A stretch of 14,403 nucleotides of DNA, from the NCBI GenBank assembly GCA_035374585.1, contig DAOSPF010000073.1, positions 1-14,403 of the forward strand. The letters are read 5' to 3'. This DNA comes from JAKPQD01 sp029572965. Its GTDB lineage: Bacteria; Bacteroidota; Bacteroidia; Bacteroidales; DTGW01. A program made the translations under genes and the position numbers. This document shows positions 7,626 to 14,403 of this stretch, piece after piece. Under the pieces are notes generated by a model, which was given only the letters and a program-made list of their open reading frames with translations, had not been told where the DNA came from and made no database searches. Every line of letters starts with the position of its first letter. Positions within the stretch are counted from its first letter, which is position 1.

Positions 7626-8132
7626 TTAGGCTGCAAAATCTTTTAATTTTTCGGTCAGTTTTTTTCTTGAAAAGAAAATGCGGCTTTTGACGGTTCCGAT
7701 GTTAAGGTTAAGTTCATCTGCAATTTCTTTGTATTTGTATCCATCATGGTGCATTTGAAAGGGGATACGGAATTCGTCTTCAAGCTCATTGATGGTCTTT
7801 GTCAGCTCTTCTGTTGAATATGACGAATCTGGGTCGTCATTTCCCGTTACACTCATGTGGTTTAAAAAGTATCCTTCTTTGGTATTGTCCCTGTGCGTGT
7901 TCTGGCGTATGTTTCTTCTATAGTTATTGATAAATGTGTTTTTCATGATGGTATATGTCCACGCCTTAAAATTATCGTTTTGCACAAATTTATCTTTATA
8001 GGTCAATGCTTTTAAAAAGGTTTCCTGCAACAGGTCTTTAGCATCTTCTCTGTTTAATGTCAAACTATAAGCAAAACGTTCAAGGCTTCCTTCTAAGCCT
8101 ACCAGTTTATGTTGAAATTCTATAGCTGTCAT
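7626..8132 (-). CDS. ECF-type RNA polymerase sigma factor
   Basis: The product (168 aa) has only the two domains of an ECF sigma factor. Region 2 is at about residues 12-80, with D-A-K-D-L-L-Q-E-T-F-L-K-A in helix 2.2 and N-F-K-A-W-T-Y-T-I-M-K-N-T-F-I-N-N-Y-R in 2.3-2.4 for -10 recognition. Region 4 is at about 110-162, with the helix-turn-helix Y-K-E-I-A-D-E-L-N-L-N-I-G-T-V-K-S-R. It directs RNA polymerase to a set of promoters. No anti-sigma gene (membrane protein with cytoplasmic zinc-binding N-terminus) lies next to it, unlike many ECF loci, so its activity may be set by transcription or by a distant partner. In P. gingivalis an ECF factor, SigP, drives type IX secretion genes; the nearby PorE-like and T9SS-cargo genes make a comparable role conceivable, but this is only inference. 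It has its own promoter and terminator. Confidence 0.93.
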   Translation of the reverse strand: MTAIEFQHKLVGLEGSLERFAYSLTLNREDAKDLLQETFLKALTYKDKFVQNDNFKAWTYTIMKNTFINNYRRNIRQNTHRDNTKEGYFLNHMSVTGNDDPDSSYSTEELTKTINELEDEFRIPFQMHHDGYKYKEIADELNLNIGTVKSRIFFSRKKLTEKLKDFAA

Positions 8133-8157
8133 AATATTTTGTTTTAAATTGTTGAAT

Positions 8158-8188
8158 CAAAGTTATGACAAATTAAACAGATAAAAAA
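8158..8188 (-). promoter_or_regulatory. Bacteroidota-type promoter of the ECF sigma gene
   Basis: TAACTTTG on the minus strand (8165-8158) is an exact TAnnTTTG -7 element. About 19 bp upstream lies a T-run (8188-8185) in the -33 position, a weak match to TTTG. The predicted leader is short, about 18 nt, with no Shine-Dalgarno sequence. Confidence 0.5.
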
Positions 8189-8480
8189 ATCTTAATATAT
8201 TAAAATGCTAAAATATGCTATTAATTTTGAATAAACATTTTTTTGTAAAAAACATAATATCAATTAAATATACCGAAAAAAAAGCAGCTTTTCAAAATTA
8301 TTTCTAAATAACATCGTTAAACAATTTTCTATAATTTGGTATTGAAGAGTTTAACAAAAATTATTTAGAATTAGTTTAAATAAGCTCATTTTCAATAAGT
8401 TGCTTTTTTGCTTCATTGATTATGGTTAATGTGGTAAACTGGAGTACTTTTAAAGGCAAAAGCAACAACAATTTATTGAG
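8166..8480. other. AT-rich divergent control region without a gene
   Basis: This 315-bp stretch separates the divergently transcribed sigma gene and the secreted protease gene. It has no credible coding frame; the one short minus-strand frame (8376-8558) overlaps the protease signal-peptide codons and looks like a shadow. It contains a repeated ATGCTA (8205-8210 and 8215-8220, a 10-bp period, one helical turn), several A and T tracts and the nested dyad at 8302-8370. I find no exact TAnnTTTG for the protease gene; TACTTTTA at 8444-8451 is the nearest approach. Confidence 0.6.
8302..8370. promoter_or_regulatory. Nested inverted repeat in the divergent control region
   Basis: Two pairs of arms share one centre. 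TTCTAAATAA (8302-8311) pairs with TTATTTAGAA (8361-8370), and GTTAAAC (8316-8322) pairs with GTTTAAC (8349-8355). The gaps between the arms are 4 and 5 nt, and the central loop is 26 nt. All 17 arm bases match. It could be a composite operator for two dimers or a cruciform-forming element. It lies 110 bp before the protease start and 170 bp upstream of the sigma gene. Confidence 0.5.
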
Positions 8481-10586
8481 ATGCATTTGTTTTTGAAATA
8501 CCTGTTCATTCTTTTTGCATTGCTTTGGTACGGTATGTTTAATGTTTATGCACAGCACGAAGGAAGCGGGATTCCATTTAGCCGAAATACTATTGCTGAA
8601 GATGCTTTTCCATTGATAGAACTTATGCCTATTGATTCTTCTGAGATAGTTGCAGCTAAATCTCAGAAAATAGCCGTAAATGCTATTGTTAGAGAAATTG
8701 ACATTCGAACAGCTTCTGAAGGTGCGTGGTATAAAATTAAGGATAGAAACGTTTGGGTTGCAAGGCTCAAATCTGCTTATGCCCAGTCGCTTAGTTTTAT
8801 GATTGAAAATTTTTTCCTTAAAAATGGTGAGAAGCTCTTTATTTATAACGCTTACGAAGTGCTTGGGGCTTATACCAAAGCATCAAACCGCGCAAATAGA
8901 AAATTTGCAACGCGCCAGATAAAGGGTGATAATGTTATAATTGAGTTTTCTACACCATATCCGGTTGCAGAAAGTGGAACTTTCACGTTTACTTCGGTTT
9001 TTCATAGTTTTTCGGTTGACGAATATACTTCGTGCAATATCAATGCCAGTTGCATCGAAGGAGATAACTGGAAAAAGGAACGTAGGGCCATTTGCAAAAT
9101 TAATGTTGGCGCCAGAAACTGTACCGGAGTATTGATAAATAATACTCTTAAAGATGAAACCCCTTATGTACTTACAGCTAATCATTGCATCTGGGATAAT
9201 ACCGAAGCCGAAAACAGTGTGTTTACATTTAATTACGAAACTTCTGCATGTAATAGCCAGATAGCTTATGCTGGCCATGTGTTGTCAGGGGCAACTGTCA
9301 TGTGTGGCAGGTACGAAAATGATTATACATTGCTCAAACTTATGGACCATCCACCGGTTTCGTTTATGCCATATTATGCCGGCTGGTCGCTCAGGTCTGA
9401 TGAAAACCTTGACACTGTTACAGTTTTGCACCATGCGGGGGGGACACCTTTAAAGATTTCACAAAGTGTATCGCGGCCTTTAGACAGTACTTTCAAAGAA
9501 GATGATGAGCCAGCTTATGCCAATGGCGCTTTTTGGCTGGTTCAAAAATATAATTTTGGTATTACCGAAACAGGTTCGTCCGGGGCCCCGCTGTTTGATA
9601 AGGAACACCTCATTGTTGGTACTTTATCTGGTGGAGATGCTTCAAACTTACAATGCAAAAATGATTTGAATGATTACTATCAGATGTTCAACAAAAGCTA
9701 TACAGTACAGCCCTTGACAGGCTTGCCCATGATCAACTACCTGAACCCCAACAATGCACCTGTTGCGTCATTAGCCGGGTTTGATCCTTTGGAAAAAAAT
9801 GTTTACGGGTGCGATACTTTCTCGAATATAGCAGATACGGCAGGACGCGTGTTACATCTATATCCTTATGGGAATGGCTATTTAGCCGGGCACAATGAAG
9901 ATAGTATTAGCCAGTTTGGAGAAGTGTTTGAAAACGCTGATTCAATTGTCCTTTACGGGGCTTGGTTTCATGTTGCAAAATGTGGGACAAACGGCAATAT
10001 TGTGGTTAGGGCCTTCAATGGCTCAGACTTCTCATCCAGCGCGGTTTTTGAAAAAGTGATTTCTCAAAGCCAGATGGTAAAAGACAAATATCACTACATT
10101 GAATTTTATCCGGGAATAAATCTGACGGGTAATTACACTATTACCTTTCAGGTCGAATATCAGCATTCTGATACTTTTGCTGTTTATATGTCTGCTTTGA
10201 ATAATGAAGCTAAAGTTTCTTCTGCTATAATAAATAATAACGGATGGCAAAATATGACTGATTTCTTGCCTGGTCATGAGTCCGTTTCTTTTGATATTAG
10301 CGCTATGTATTGCAAAGAAAAAAATAAAACAGCAATAAATAAGGCCGAGATATCGCAGTTAAAGGTGTTTCCCAATCCGGCAAAGGATTGGGTAGTTGTA
10401 AATATCGAAGGGTTGACCAATCCAGAGGTGCAATTGTTCAATATTTATGGGCAGGTTGTAAATATTTCGTTGTCCATAAACAATAGTTTTATTAAATTTA
10501 ATGTTTCAAACCTTAAATCTGGTATATATTTGATAAAAATTAGTTGTAAAAACAGGCTGATAATTGGAAAATTTTTGAAAGTTTAA
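8481..10586 (+). CDS. Secreted lysyl-endopeptidase-like serine protease with T9SS sorting domain
   Basis: The product (701 aa) has a signal peptide (1-24, cleavage V-Y-A|Q), a propeptide-like region (about 25-180), a trypsin-fold catalytic domain (about 184-425), a beta-sandwich-like region (about 435-615) and a type A sorting domain (about 626-701, with K-V-F-P-N-P-A, L-F-N-I-Y-G-Q and S-G-I-Y-L-I-K motifs). The catalytic triad is H235 (T-A-N-H-C), D281 (N-D-Y-T-L-L) and S367 (G-S-S-G-A-P-L-F). The start of the catalytic domain (S-C-N-I-N-A-S-C-x-E-G-D) and cysteines C185, C191, C214, C236 and C392 line up by eye with Achromobacter lysyl endopeptidase. D398, before Y-Y-Q-M-F, falls where that enzyme has its lysine-binding aspartate, which suggests cleavage after lysine. 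Export is expected by Sec and then through the outer membrane by type IX secretion, ending on the cell surface or outside. The start is fixed by the signal peptide. It probably starts a separate plus-strand transcript. Confidence 0.92.
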   Translation: MHLFLKYLFILFALLWYGMFNVYAQHEGSGIPFSRNTIAEDAFPLIELMPIDSSEIVAAKSQKIAVNAIVREIDIRTASEGAWYKIKDRNVWVARLKSAYAQSLSFMIENFFLKNGEKLFIYNAYEVLGAYTKASNRANRKFATRQIKGDNVIIEFSTPYPVAESGTFTFTSVFHSFSVDEYTSCNINASCIEGDNWKKERRAICKINVGARNCTGVLINNTLKDETPYVLTANHCIWDNTEAENSVFTFNYETSACNSQIAYAGHVLSGATVMCGRYENDYTLLKLMDHPPVSFMPYYAGWSLRSDENLDTVTVLHHAGGTPLKISQSVSRPLDSTFKEDDEPAYANGAFWLVQKYNFGITETGSSGAPLFDKEHLIVGTLSGGDASNLQCKNDLNDYYQMFNKSYTVQPLTGLPMINYLNPNNAPVASLAGFDPLEKNVYGCDTFSNIADTAGRVLHLYPYGNGYLAGHNEDSISQFGEVFENADSIVLYGAWFHVAKCGTNGNIVVRAFNGSDFSSSAVFEKVISQSQMVKDKYHYIEFYPGINLTGNYTITFQVEYQHSDTFAVYMSALNNEAKVSSAIINNNGWQNMTDFLPGHESVSFDISAMYCKEKNKTAINKAEISQLKVFPNPAKDWVVVNIEGLTNPEVQLFNIYGQVVNISLSINNSFIKFNVSNLKSGIYLIKISCKNRLIIGKFLKV

Positions 10587-10589
10587 TTT

Positions 10590-10620
10590 ATCAAACATTT
10601 TTATTTTCTTTGATTCTTTT
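10590..10620 (+). terminator. Weak stem-loop after the protease gene
   Basis: ATCAAA (10590-10595) pairs with TTTGAT (10609-10614) and is followed by TCTTTT. The stem is short and AT-rich with a 13-nt loop, so termination here would be inefficient at best, and partial read-through into the repeat-protein gene is plausible. The rest of the 175-bp gap holds a CAAGAGC repeat near 10672-10688 and no clear promoter. Confidence 0.25.
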
Positions 10621-10761
10621 AAAACTAAAATATGATAAAATACCCATGATTCGGCAAAACACAACTAAGCCCAAGAGCTCTCAAGAGCAAAGCAAATTAA
10701 TTGCAACATTATTTATTTGCGGGCACCATGTTATCATTCCATTAAAAATTAAAAAATTAAT

Positions 10762-13700
10762 ATGATGAAACTGAAAATTTGGCTTTGTTTATTACCTGTT
10801 ATTTTTTACAGTATTAATTTTTTGGGACAGGGAAAAAAGAAAGTTTCCATAACTACAGCCATTGAGGTACAAAATGAAGACGGCGAGGGGCTGTCTGGCG
10901 TATCGGCCAAACTTTTTAACAAAGGTCAGGAAGAAAAATCTGTTGTTACCACCAATAGCGGAATTGTTACATTTACATTAGAGCCCAACAGTGATTATTT
11001 GATAGAACTTTCTAAAGATGGTTTTGTCTCTAAAATTATTAGTGTAAATACAAAAGTACCCTCATATGAAGACCAACAATTTGAAGTGGCTTTTCCTGTG
11101 CTCTTGTTCCAGCCTTGCGAAGGGCTTGATTACTCAATTTTGCAAAAGCCTGTAGTGAAGCTGGTTCATAACGAAAAAAAACGGGATTTTTTGCCCGAAA
11201 AAGTTTATGACGAAGTGATGCAGGAGAAACTTAGCAAATTATACGAAGATAACCAGAATTGTTTGGATGAAAAGTACAATGCCATTGTTCGTGAAGGCGA
11301 TAGGCTTTTTAAAAGTAAAAAATATGAAGAGGCTGTCTCTCCTTACCAAAAAGCGCTGGGGATAAGGCCTAATGATAAATATGTCAAAAGCCAATTAGAT
11401 GCAATTGACAAGCTATTGGCCGAATCAAAAGATAAAGAAGCAACCTACAAAAAGTATATTGAACAGGCTGACAAGCAAATGGCTGATAAAAATTACCCCT
11501 TAGCTAAAGAATTTTATAATAAATCACTTGGGGTTAAGCCTGGTTCTGCATATCCTACGTCTCAAATAGCCGAAATAGATAAAATTTTAGCCCAGCAAAA
11601 ACAGGATGAAACCAATAAACAACAGTTGCAACAACAGGTAACAAGCTTAGTGGCCCAGGGCGATGGGTCTGATGATTACTGTGGAGCTGTTCTTAAGGCT
11701 TATAAAGATGCTTTAGCCTTAAAACCCAATGACCCTGCTATTCTGGCTAAGATATCGGCTGCTGAAAAAAAATGTAATGACATCAAAGCGGCAATAGCTA
11801 ATGATAAAAAGAAGCAGGAACAGTACAAAGCTTCTATTGCCAAAGCAGATAGTTTATACAAAGCCAATAAATATGATGCTGCTATTGCTGAGTATCAAAA
11901 CGCCTCGAAAATTATCCCTGCTGAAAAATATCCCAAAGATCAGGTTGATTTGATTAATGATATTGTCAAAAAGCAATCGAAAGACAGAGATGCTCAATTT
12001 AAAGCCCTTGTGGCACAAGGCGATAAGTCAGAGGATTATTGTGGTACCGTCCAAAACTCGTATCGGGAAGCATTAAAACTTAAGCCAAATGATCCAGAAT
12101 TGCTTACCAAAATCTCTATTGCCGAAAAAAAATGTAATGATGCAAATGCTCAGCAAGCAGATTTAAAAAAAAGACAGGCAGGTTACAAAGCTTCTGTTGC
12201 TAAAGCTGACAGCCTTTATAAAGCCAATAAATACGATGCTGCTATTGCCGAGTATCAAAATGCCATGAAATTTGTCCCTTCAGAAAAATACCCTCAGGAT
12301 CAGATTGACTTAATAAATGAAATGGTCAGAAAACAAATGAAGGATGCCGAATCGCAGTATAAATCTTTGATTAAGGAGGCAGACAAAGCATTTGACAATG
12401 AAAGGTTTGATTTTGCTAAGGATAGTTATTTAAAAGCATCTAAAATTAAACCTAATGAAGCTTATCCGAATGATAAAATAAAAGAAATCGATAATATTAT
12501 TACAGCCCAAAAGGTTGCTGAGGCTAAACGCAAGGAAATTGAAGAGAAATACAAACAAAAGATTGCTGAGGCCGATGCTGCAATGAAAAACAATAATTAT
12601 ATGATGGCCAAAAACCTCTATAATGAAGCATTGACAATAAAGTTAGAAAAATATCCATCAGATAGAATTGAAGAGATAGATCAACTGATGAAAGCCCAGG
12701 CAGATAAGGCTGAAAAAGAATATCAGTCTAAAGTGAAATCGGCTGATAAAAATTTTGTTGATTCAAAGCTGAAAGAAGCCTTGGCCGATTATCAGGCTGC
12801 ATTAGCAATGAAGCCCAATGAAACCTATCCTCAACAACGTATAGACGCTATAAACAAAATGTTAGAAGAAAAAGCTAAGAAAGAAGCTGAGGAAAAAGCC
12901 AAGAAAGATGCTTATGCAAGTGCTATAGCCAGAGCTGATAAGCTTTTAGCTGAAAATAATTTTGATCAGGCTGCAGCTGCTTATAAAGAAGCTTCGTCAT
13001 ATCAGCCTTCTGAACAATATCCTTATGCCAAGATAGATGAGATTGCAAAACTAAAAAAACAAAAAGAAACAGAAGCAAGCTATGCTAAAGCAATTATTAC
13101 TGGTGACGATTATTTCAACAAAAAACAGCTACAGCAGGCAAAATCTTTTTATAATCAGGCATTAGGCTTTAAACCTGGCGATAAATCTGCAACAGATAAG
13201 ATTGCAAATGTTGACAGGCTAATTAATGAAGATATTAAAAGGCTTGCTGACGAAAAAGCACGTAAAGATGCCTATGATAAAGCTATCATCGATGCTGATA
13301 AAAGTCTTGCTTTAAAAGATTATGATATGGCCAAAGCTTCTTATCAAACAGCATTATCTATTGATGCAAACCAAGCTTATCCGAGACAAAAAATAGCTGA
13401 AGTTGATAAGTTGATTAAAGAAAAAGAAATTAACGACAATTATCAATCGGCACTTGATGAAGCTCAAAAACTTTTTGATGCCAAAAGTTTTGATATGGCA
13501 AAAACTAAATATAGAGAAGCTAAAAAAATAAAGCCTTCTGAAACTTTTCCTGATACTAAAGTGAAAGAAATAGAAGCAGCTCAGGCTCAAATGGAAAAAG
13601 ACCGTTTACAAAAAGAGAAAAAAGAAAAGGATTACAAAGCCTCTGTTCAGCTGGCCGAAAGCCTTTTTGAAAATGCCAGATATGACGAGGCCCAGAAAGA

Positions 13701-14139
13701 ATATGAAAAGGCTTTGCTTATTTTGCCTGATGAAGTATATCCCAAACAAAAAATAGCTAAAATAAAAGAAATAAAGATGCTTCTTGAAAAAGAAGCTAAA
13801 GCCAGCAAAACTGCAGCAGCTCCGGCACCTAAAAAGGCTGAGCCTGTTAAAGGAAAATTGGATAAATTGGTGTTTGCAAATGAATCAGAAAGGGCTCAGT
13901 TTCTTAGCGATTTGCTTACTTCTTATCCGCCTGGGATTACCCATGAAGTATATAAAGACAAGATAAAGACTGTTAACAGGTACATTATTATCAGGGATAA
14001 TCAGGCAAATGACTTCAGATCTATCCGTCTGAGCTATGGTATGGAGTATTATAAAAATGATAAACCAATAACTGAGCAGTATTTCAATTCTCAGGTTAAG
14101 GTAAGGGCAGGAGAATATTACAATAAGGTTGATTTATAA
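10762..14139 (+). CDS. Large exported TPR-like repeat protein with unassigned C-terminal domain
   Basis: The product (1125 aa) starts with a signal peptide (about 1-22, cleavage after F-L-G near Q23). A carboxypeptidase-regulatory or SpaA-like beta domain follows (about 28-100, with E-D-G-E-G-L-S-G-V-S and a late K-D-G-F motif), then a short linker. From Y172 to about 1016 there are about 14 helix-hairpin repeats of 55-64 residues, each of the form Y-x3-I-x2-A-D...Y-x2-A-x3-Y-x2-A-x2-I-x-P...Y-P-x3-I-x2-I-D, joined by lysine/glutamate-rich helices, so a long rod or superhelix is likely. An A/P/K-rich linker (1017-1032) leads to a C-terminal domain (1033-1125) that I do not recognise. There is no T9SS sorting domain and no lipobox, so it is probably periplasmic. 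Two repeats carry a cysteine pair. TPR-like folds bind proteins, so a scaffold role is reasonable but unproven. ATG codons at 10762 and 10765 are both possible starts. I cannot name the family. Confidence 0.88.
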   Translation: MMKLKIWLCLLPVIFYSINFLGQGKKKVSITTAIEVQNEDGEGLSGVSAKLFNKGQEEKSVVTTNSGIVTFTLEPNSDYLIELSKDGFVSKIISVNTKVPSYEDQQFEVAFPVLLFQPCEGLDYSILQKPVVKLVHNEKKRDFLPEKVYDEVMQEKLSKLYEDNQNCLDEKYNAIVREGDRLFKSKKYEEAVSPYQKALGIRPNDKYVKSQLDAIDKLLAESKDKEATYKKYIEQADKQMADKNYPLAKEFYNKSLGVKPGSAYPTSQIAEIDKILAQQKQDETNKQQLQQQVTSLVAQGDGSDDYCGAVLKAYKDALALKPNDPAILAKISAAEKKCNDIKAAIANDKKKQEQYKASIAKADSLYKANKYDAAIAEYQNASKIIPAEKYPKDQVDLINDIVKKQSKDRDAQFKALVAQGDKSEDYCGTVQNSYREALKLKPNDPELLTKISIAEKKCNDANAQQADLKKRQAGYKASVAKADSLYKANKYDAAIAEYQNAMKFVPSEKYPQDQIDLINEMVRKQMKDAESQYKSLIKEADKAFDNERFDFAKDSYLKASKIKPNEAYPNDKIKEIDNIITAQKVAEAKRKEIEEKYKQKIAEADAAMKNNNYMMAKNLYNEALTIKLEKYPSDRIEEIDQLMKAQADKAEKEYQSKVKSADKNFVDSKLKEALADYQAALAMKPNETYPQQRIDAINKMLEEKAKKEAEEKAKKDAYASAIARADKLLAENNFDQAAAAYKEASSYQPSEQYPYAKIDEIAKLKKQKETEASYAKAIITGDDYFNKKQLQQAKSFYNQALGFKPGDKSATDKIANVDRLINEDIKRLADEKARKDAYDKAIIDADKSLALKDYDMAKASYQTALSIDANQAYPRQKIAEVDKLIKEKEINDNYQSALDEAQKLFDAKSFDMAKTKYREAKKIKPSETFPDTKVKEIEAAQAQMEKDRLQKEKKEKDYKASVQLAESLFENARYDEAQKEYEKALLILPDEVYPKQKIAKIKEIKMLLEKEAKASKTAAAPAPKKAEPVKGKLDKLVFANESERAQFLSDLLTSYPPGITHEVYKDKIKTVNRYIIIRDNQANDFRSIRLSYGMEYYKNDKPITEQYFNSQVKVRAGEYYNKVDL
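11641..12360 (+). repeat. Two-copy, 360-bp in-frame tandem duplication within the repeat protein
   Basis: The blocks 11641-12000 and 12001-12360 align without gaps at an offset of exactly 360 bp (120 codons). Each encodes a short Cys-containing repeat (D-Y-C-G ... E-K-K-C-N-D) followed by a standard repeat (Y-K-A-S-I/V-A-K-A-D-S-L-Y-K-A-N-K-Y-D). Over 11824-11904 compared with 12184-12264 there are 11 base differences in 27 codons, and only one changes an amino acid (Ile to Val). Confidence 0.9.
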
Positions 14140-14161
14140 AATATCTATGATTGTTTAAATC

Positions 14162-14256
14162 TCACAATACGAATAATATTCAAATAAGAAGGAGAATAAC
14201 TTGTATTGTGACAAAAAAATTGATTTGTTGAAGAAGCAATAGCTTTGAGGTATTGC
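14162..14256. other. Two inverted repeats downstream of the repeat-protein gene
   Basis: TCACAATAC (14162-14170) pairs exactly with GTATTGTGA (14203-14211) across a 32-nt loop, and GCAATA (14236-14241) pairs with TATTGC (14251-14256) across a 9-nt loop. Both lie in the non-coding 3' region of the repeat-protein transcript before the main terminator. Neither is followed by a T-tract. They could fold in the mRNA tail; no function can be named. Confidence 0.35.
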
Positions 14257-14307
14257 CATAAAAAGAATGTAATGGCTGAGATGTTGAAAATTCATATTAT
14301 GAAGTAA

Positions 14308-14355
14308 AAAAAAAACACATTATTCTTTGACAAAGAAGAATAATGTGTTTTTTTT
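14308..14355. terminator. Bidirectional intrinsic terminator
   Basis: The arms 14308-14327 and 14336-14355 are perfect 20-bp inverted repeats around an 8-nt loop. Each begins or ends in a run of eight A or T, so a hairpin with a T-tract forms when read on either strand. It terminates the repeat-protein transcript from the left and, 13 bp past its stop codon, the convergent gene from the right. Confidence 0.9.
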
Positions 14356-14368
14356 AGAGAAAAGCAGA

Positions 14369-14403
14369 TTAATCTACTATTTCTATCATTTTAAATGGCA
14401 CAC
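14369..14403 (-). CDS. 3' end of a convergent gene, cut by the window edge
   Basis: The minus-strand frame entering at 14403 ends with a TAA at 14371-14369 and reads V-P-F-K-M-I-E-I-V-D before the stop. The other two minus frames stop within the same 35 bases. The strong terminator placed 13 bp downstream on this strand supports a real gene end here. Ten residues are too few to identify the product. Confidence 0.45.
   Translation of the reverse strand, partial: VPFKMIEIVD

Noticed and set aside
8278..8293. Short palindrome AAAAGCAGCTTTT in the control region
   Set aside because: The single-base centre cannot form a hairpin loop, and the arms are mostly A and T runs expected in such DNA.
8376..8558. 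A 60-codon minus-strand frame across the control region and start of the protease gene
   Set aside because: It overlaps the signal-peptide codons of the protease on the other strand, has low-complexity leucine/lysine content and no recognisable motif; most likely a shadow.
10762..14139. Possible recent acquisition of the long repeat gene
   Set aside because: Its base composition and codon style resemble the neighbouring genes, and no mobile-element remnants or flanking repeats are visible.
14189..14242. A purine-rich AAGGAGA followed by a TTG-started 13-codon frame
   Set aside because: Bacteroidota rarely depend on Shine-Dalgarno sequences, the start would be TTG, the frame is very short and overlaps inverted repeats.

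Overview
The window reads as ordinary chromosome of a Bacteroidota bacterium. It is AT-rich, has almost no Shine-Dalgarno sequences, and shows -7 elements of the Bacteroidota type (TAnnTTTG) upstream of two genes. It also encodes a secreted protease with a type A C-terminal sorting domain of the type IX secretion system (T9SS) and an OmpA-family protein with the domain order of the T9SS accessory protein PorE. I saw no transposase, integrase, phage gene, tRNA, rRNA or CRISPR array.

Layout, left half, all on the minus strand (listed in transcription order, right to left): an ECF sigma factor (7626-8132) with its own promoter and a strong intrinsic terminator; a TPR / beta-propeller / CRD / OmpA envelope protein (5422-7461) with a promoter embedded in a perfect palindrome; a secreted two-lobed M16 zinc peptidase (2517-5324); then a tight two-gene unit of an Nramp-family metal transporter (1165-2424) and a short Ppx/GppA exopolyphosphatase (217-1158), 6 bp apart. 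A further minus-strand gene begins at 73 and runs off the left edge.

Right half, plus strand: a lysyl-endopeptidase-like serine protease with a T9SS sorting domain (8481-10586), and a 1125-residue exported repeat protein (10762-14139) with about 14 TPR-like units, one exact 360-bp in-frame tandem duplication and a C-terminal domain I cannot assign. A near-perfect bidirectional terminator (14308-14355) separates it from the tail of a convergent minus-strand gene at the right edge.

How the genes may work together: the centre of the window (5.4-14.1 kb) looks devoted to the cell envelope and secretion. A regulator (ECF sigma) sits beside a PorE-like periplasmic protein, and across a 348-bp divergent control region lie a T9SS cargo protease and a large exported repeat protein. 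The left part pairs transition-metal uptake with polyphosphate turnover. These functional links are inferred from position and are not shown by the sequence. The best leads for novelty are the 1125-residue repeat protein, the 69-bp nested dyad in the divergent control region, the palindrome over the promoter of the PorE-like gene, and the loss of a normally conserved aspartate in the metal transporter.
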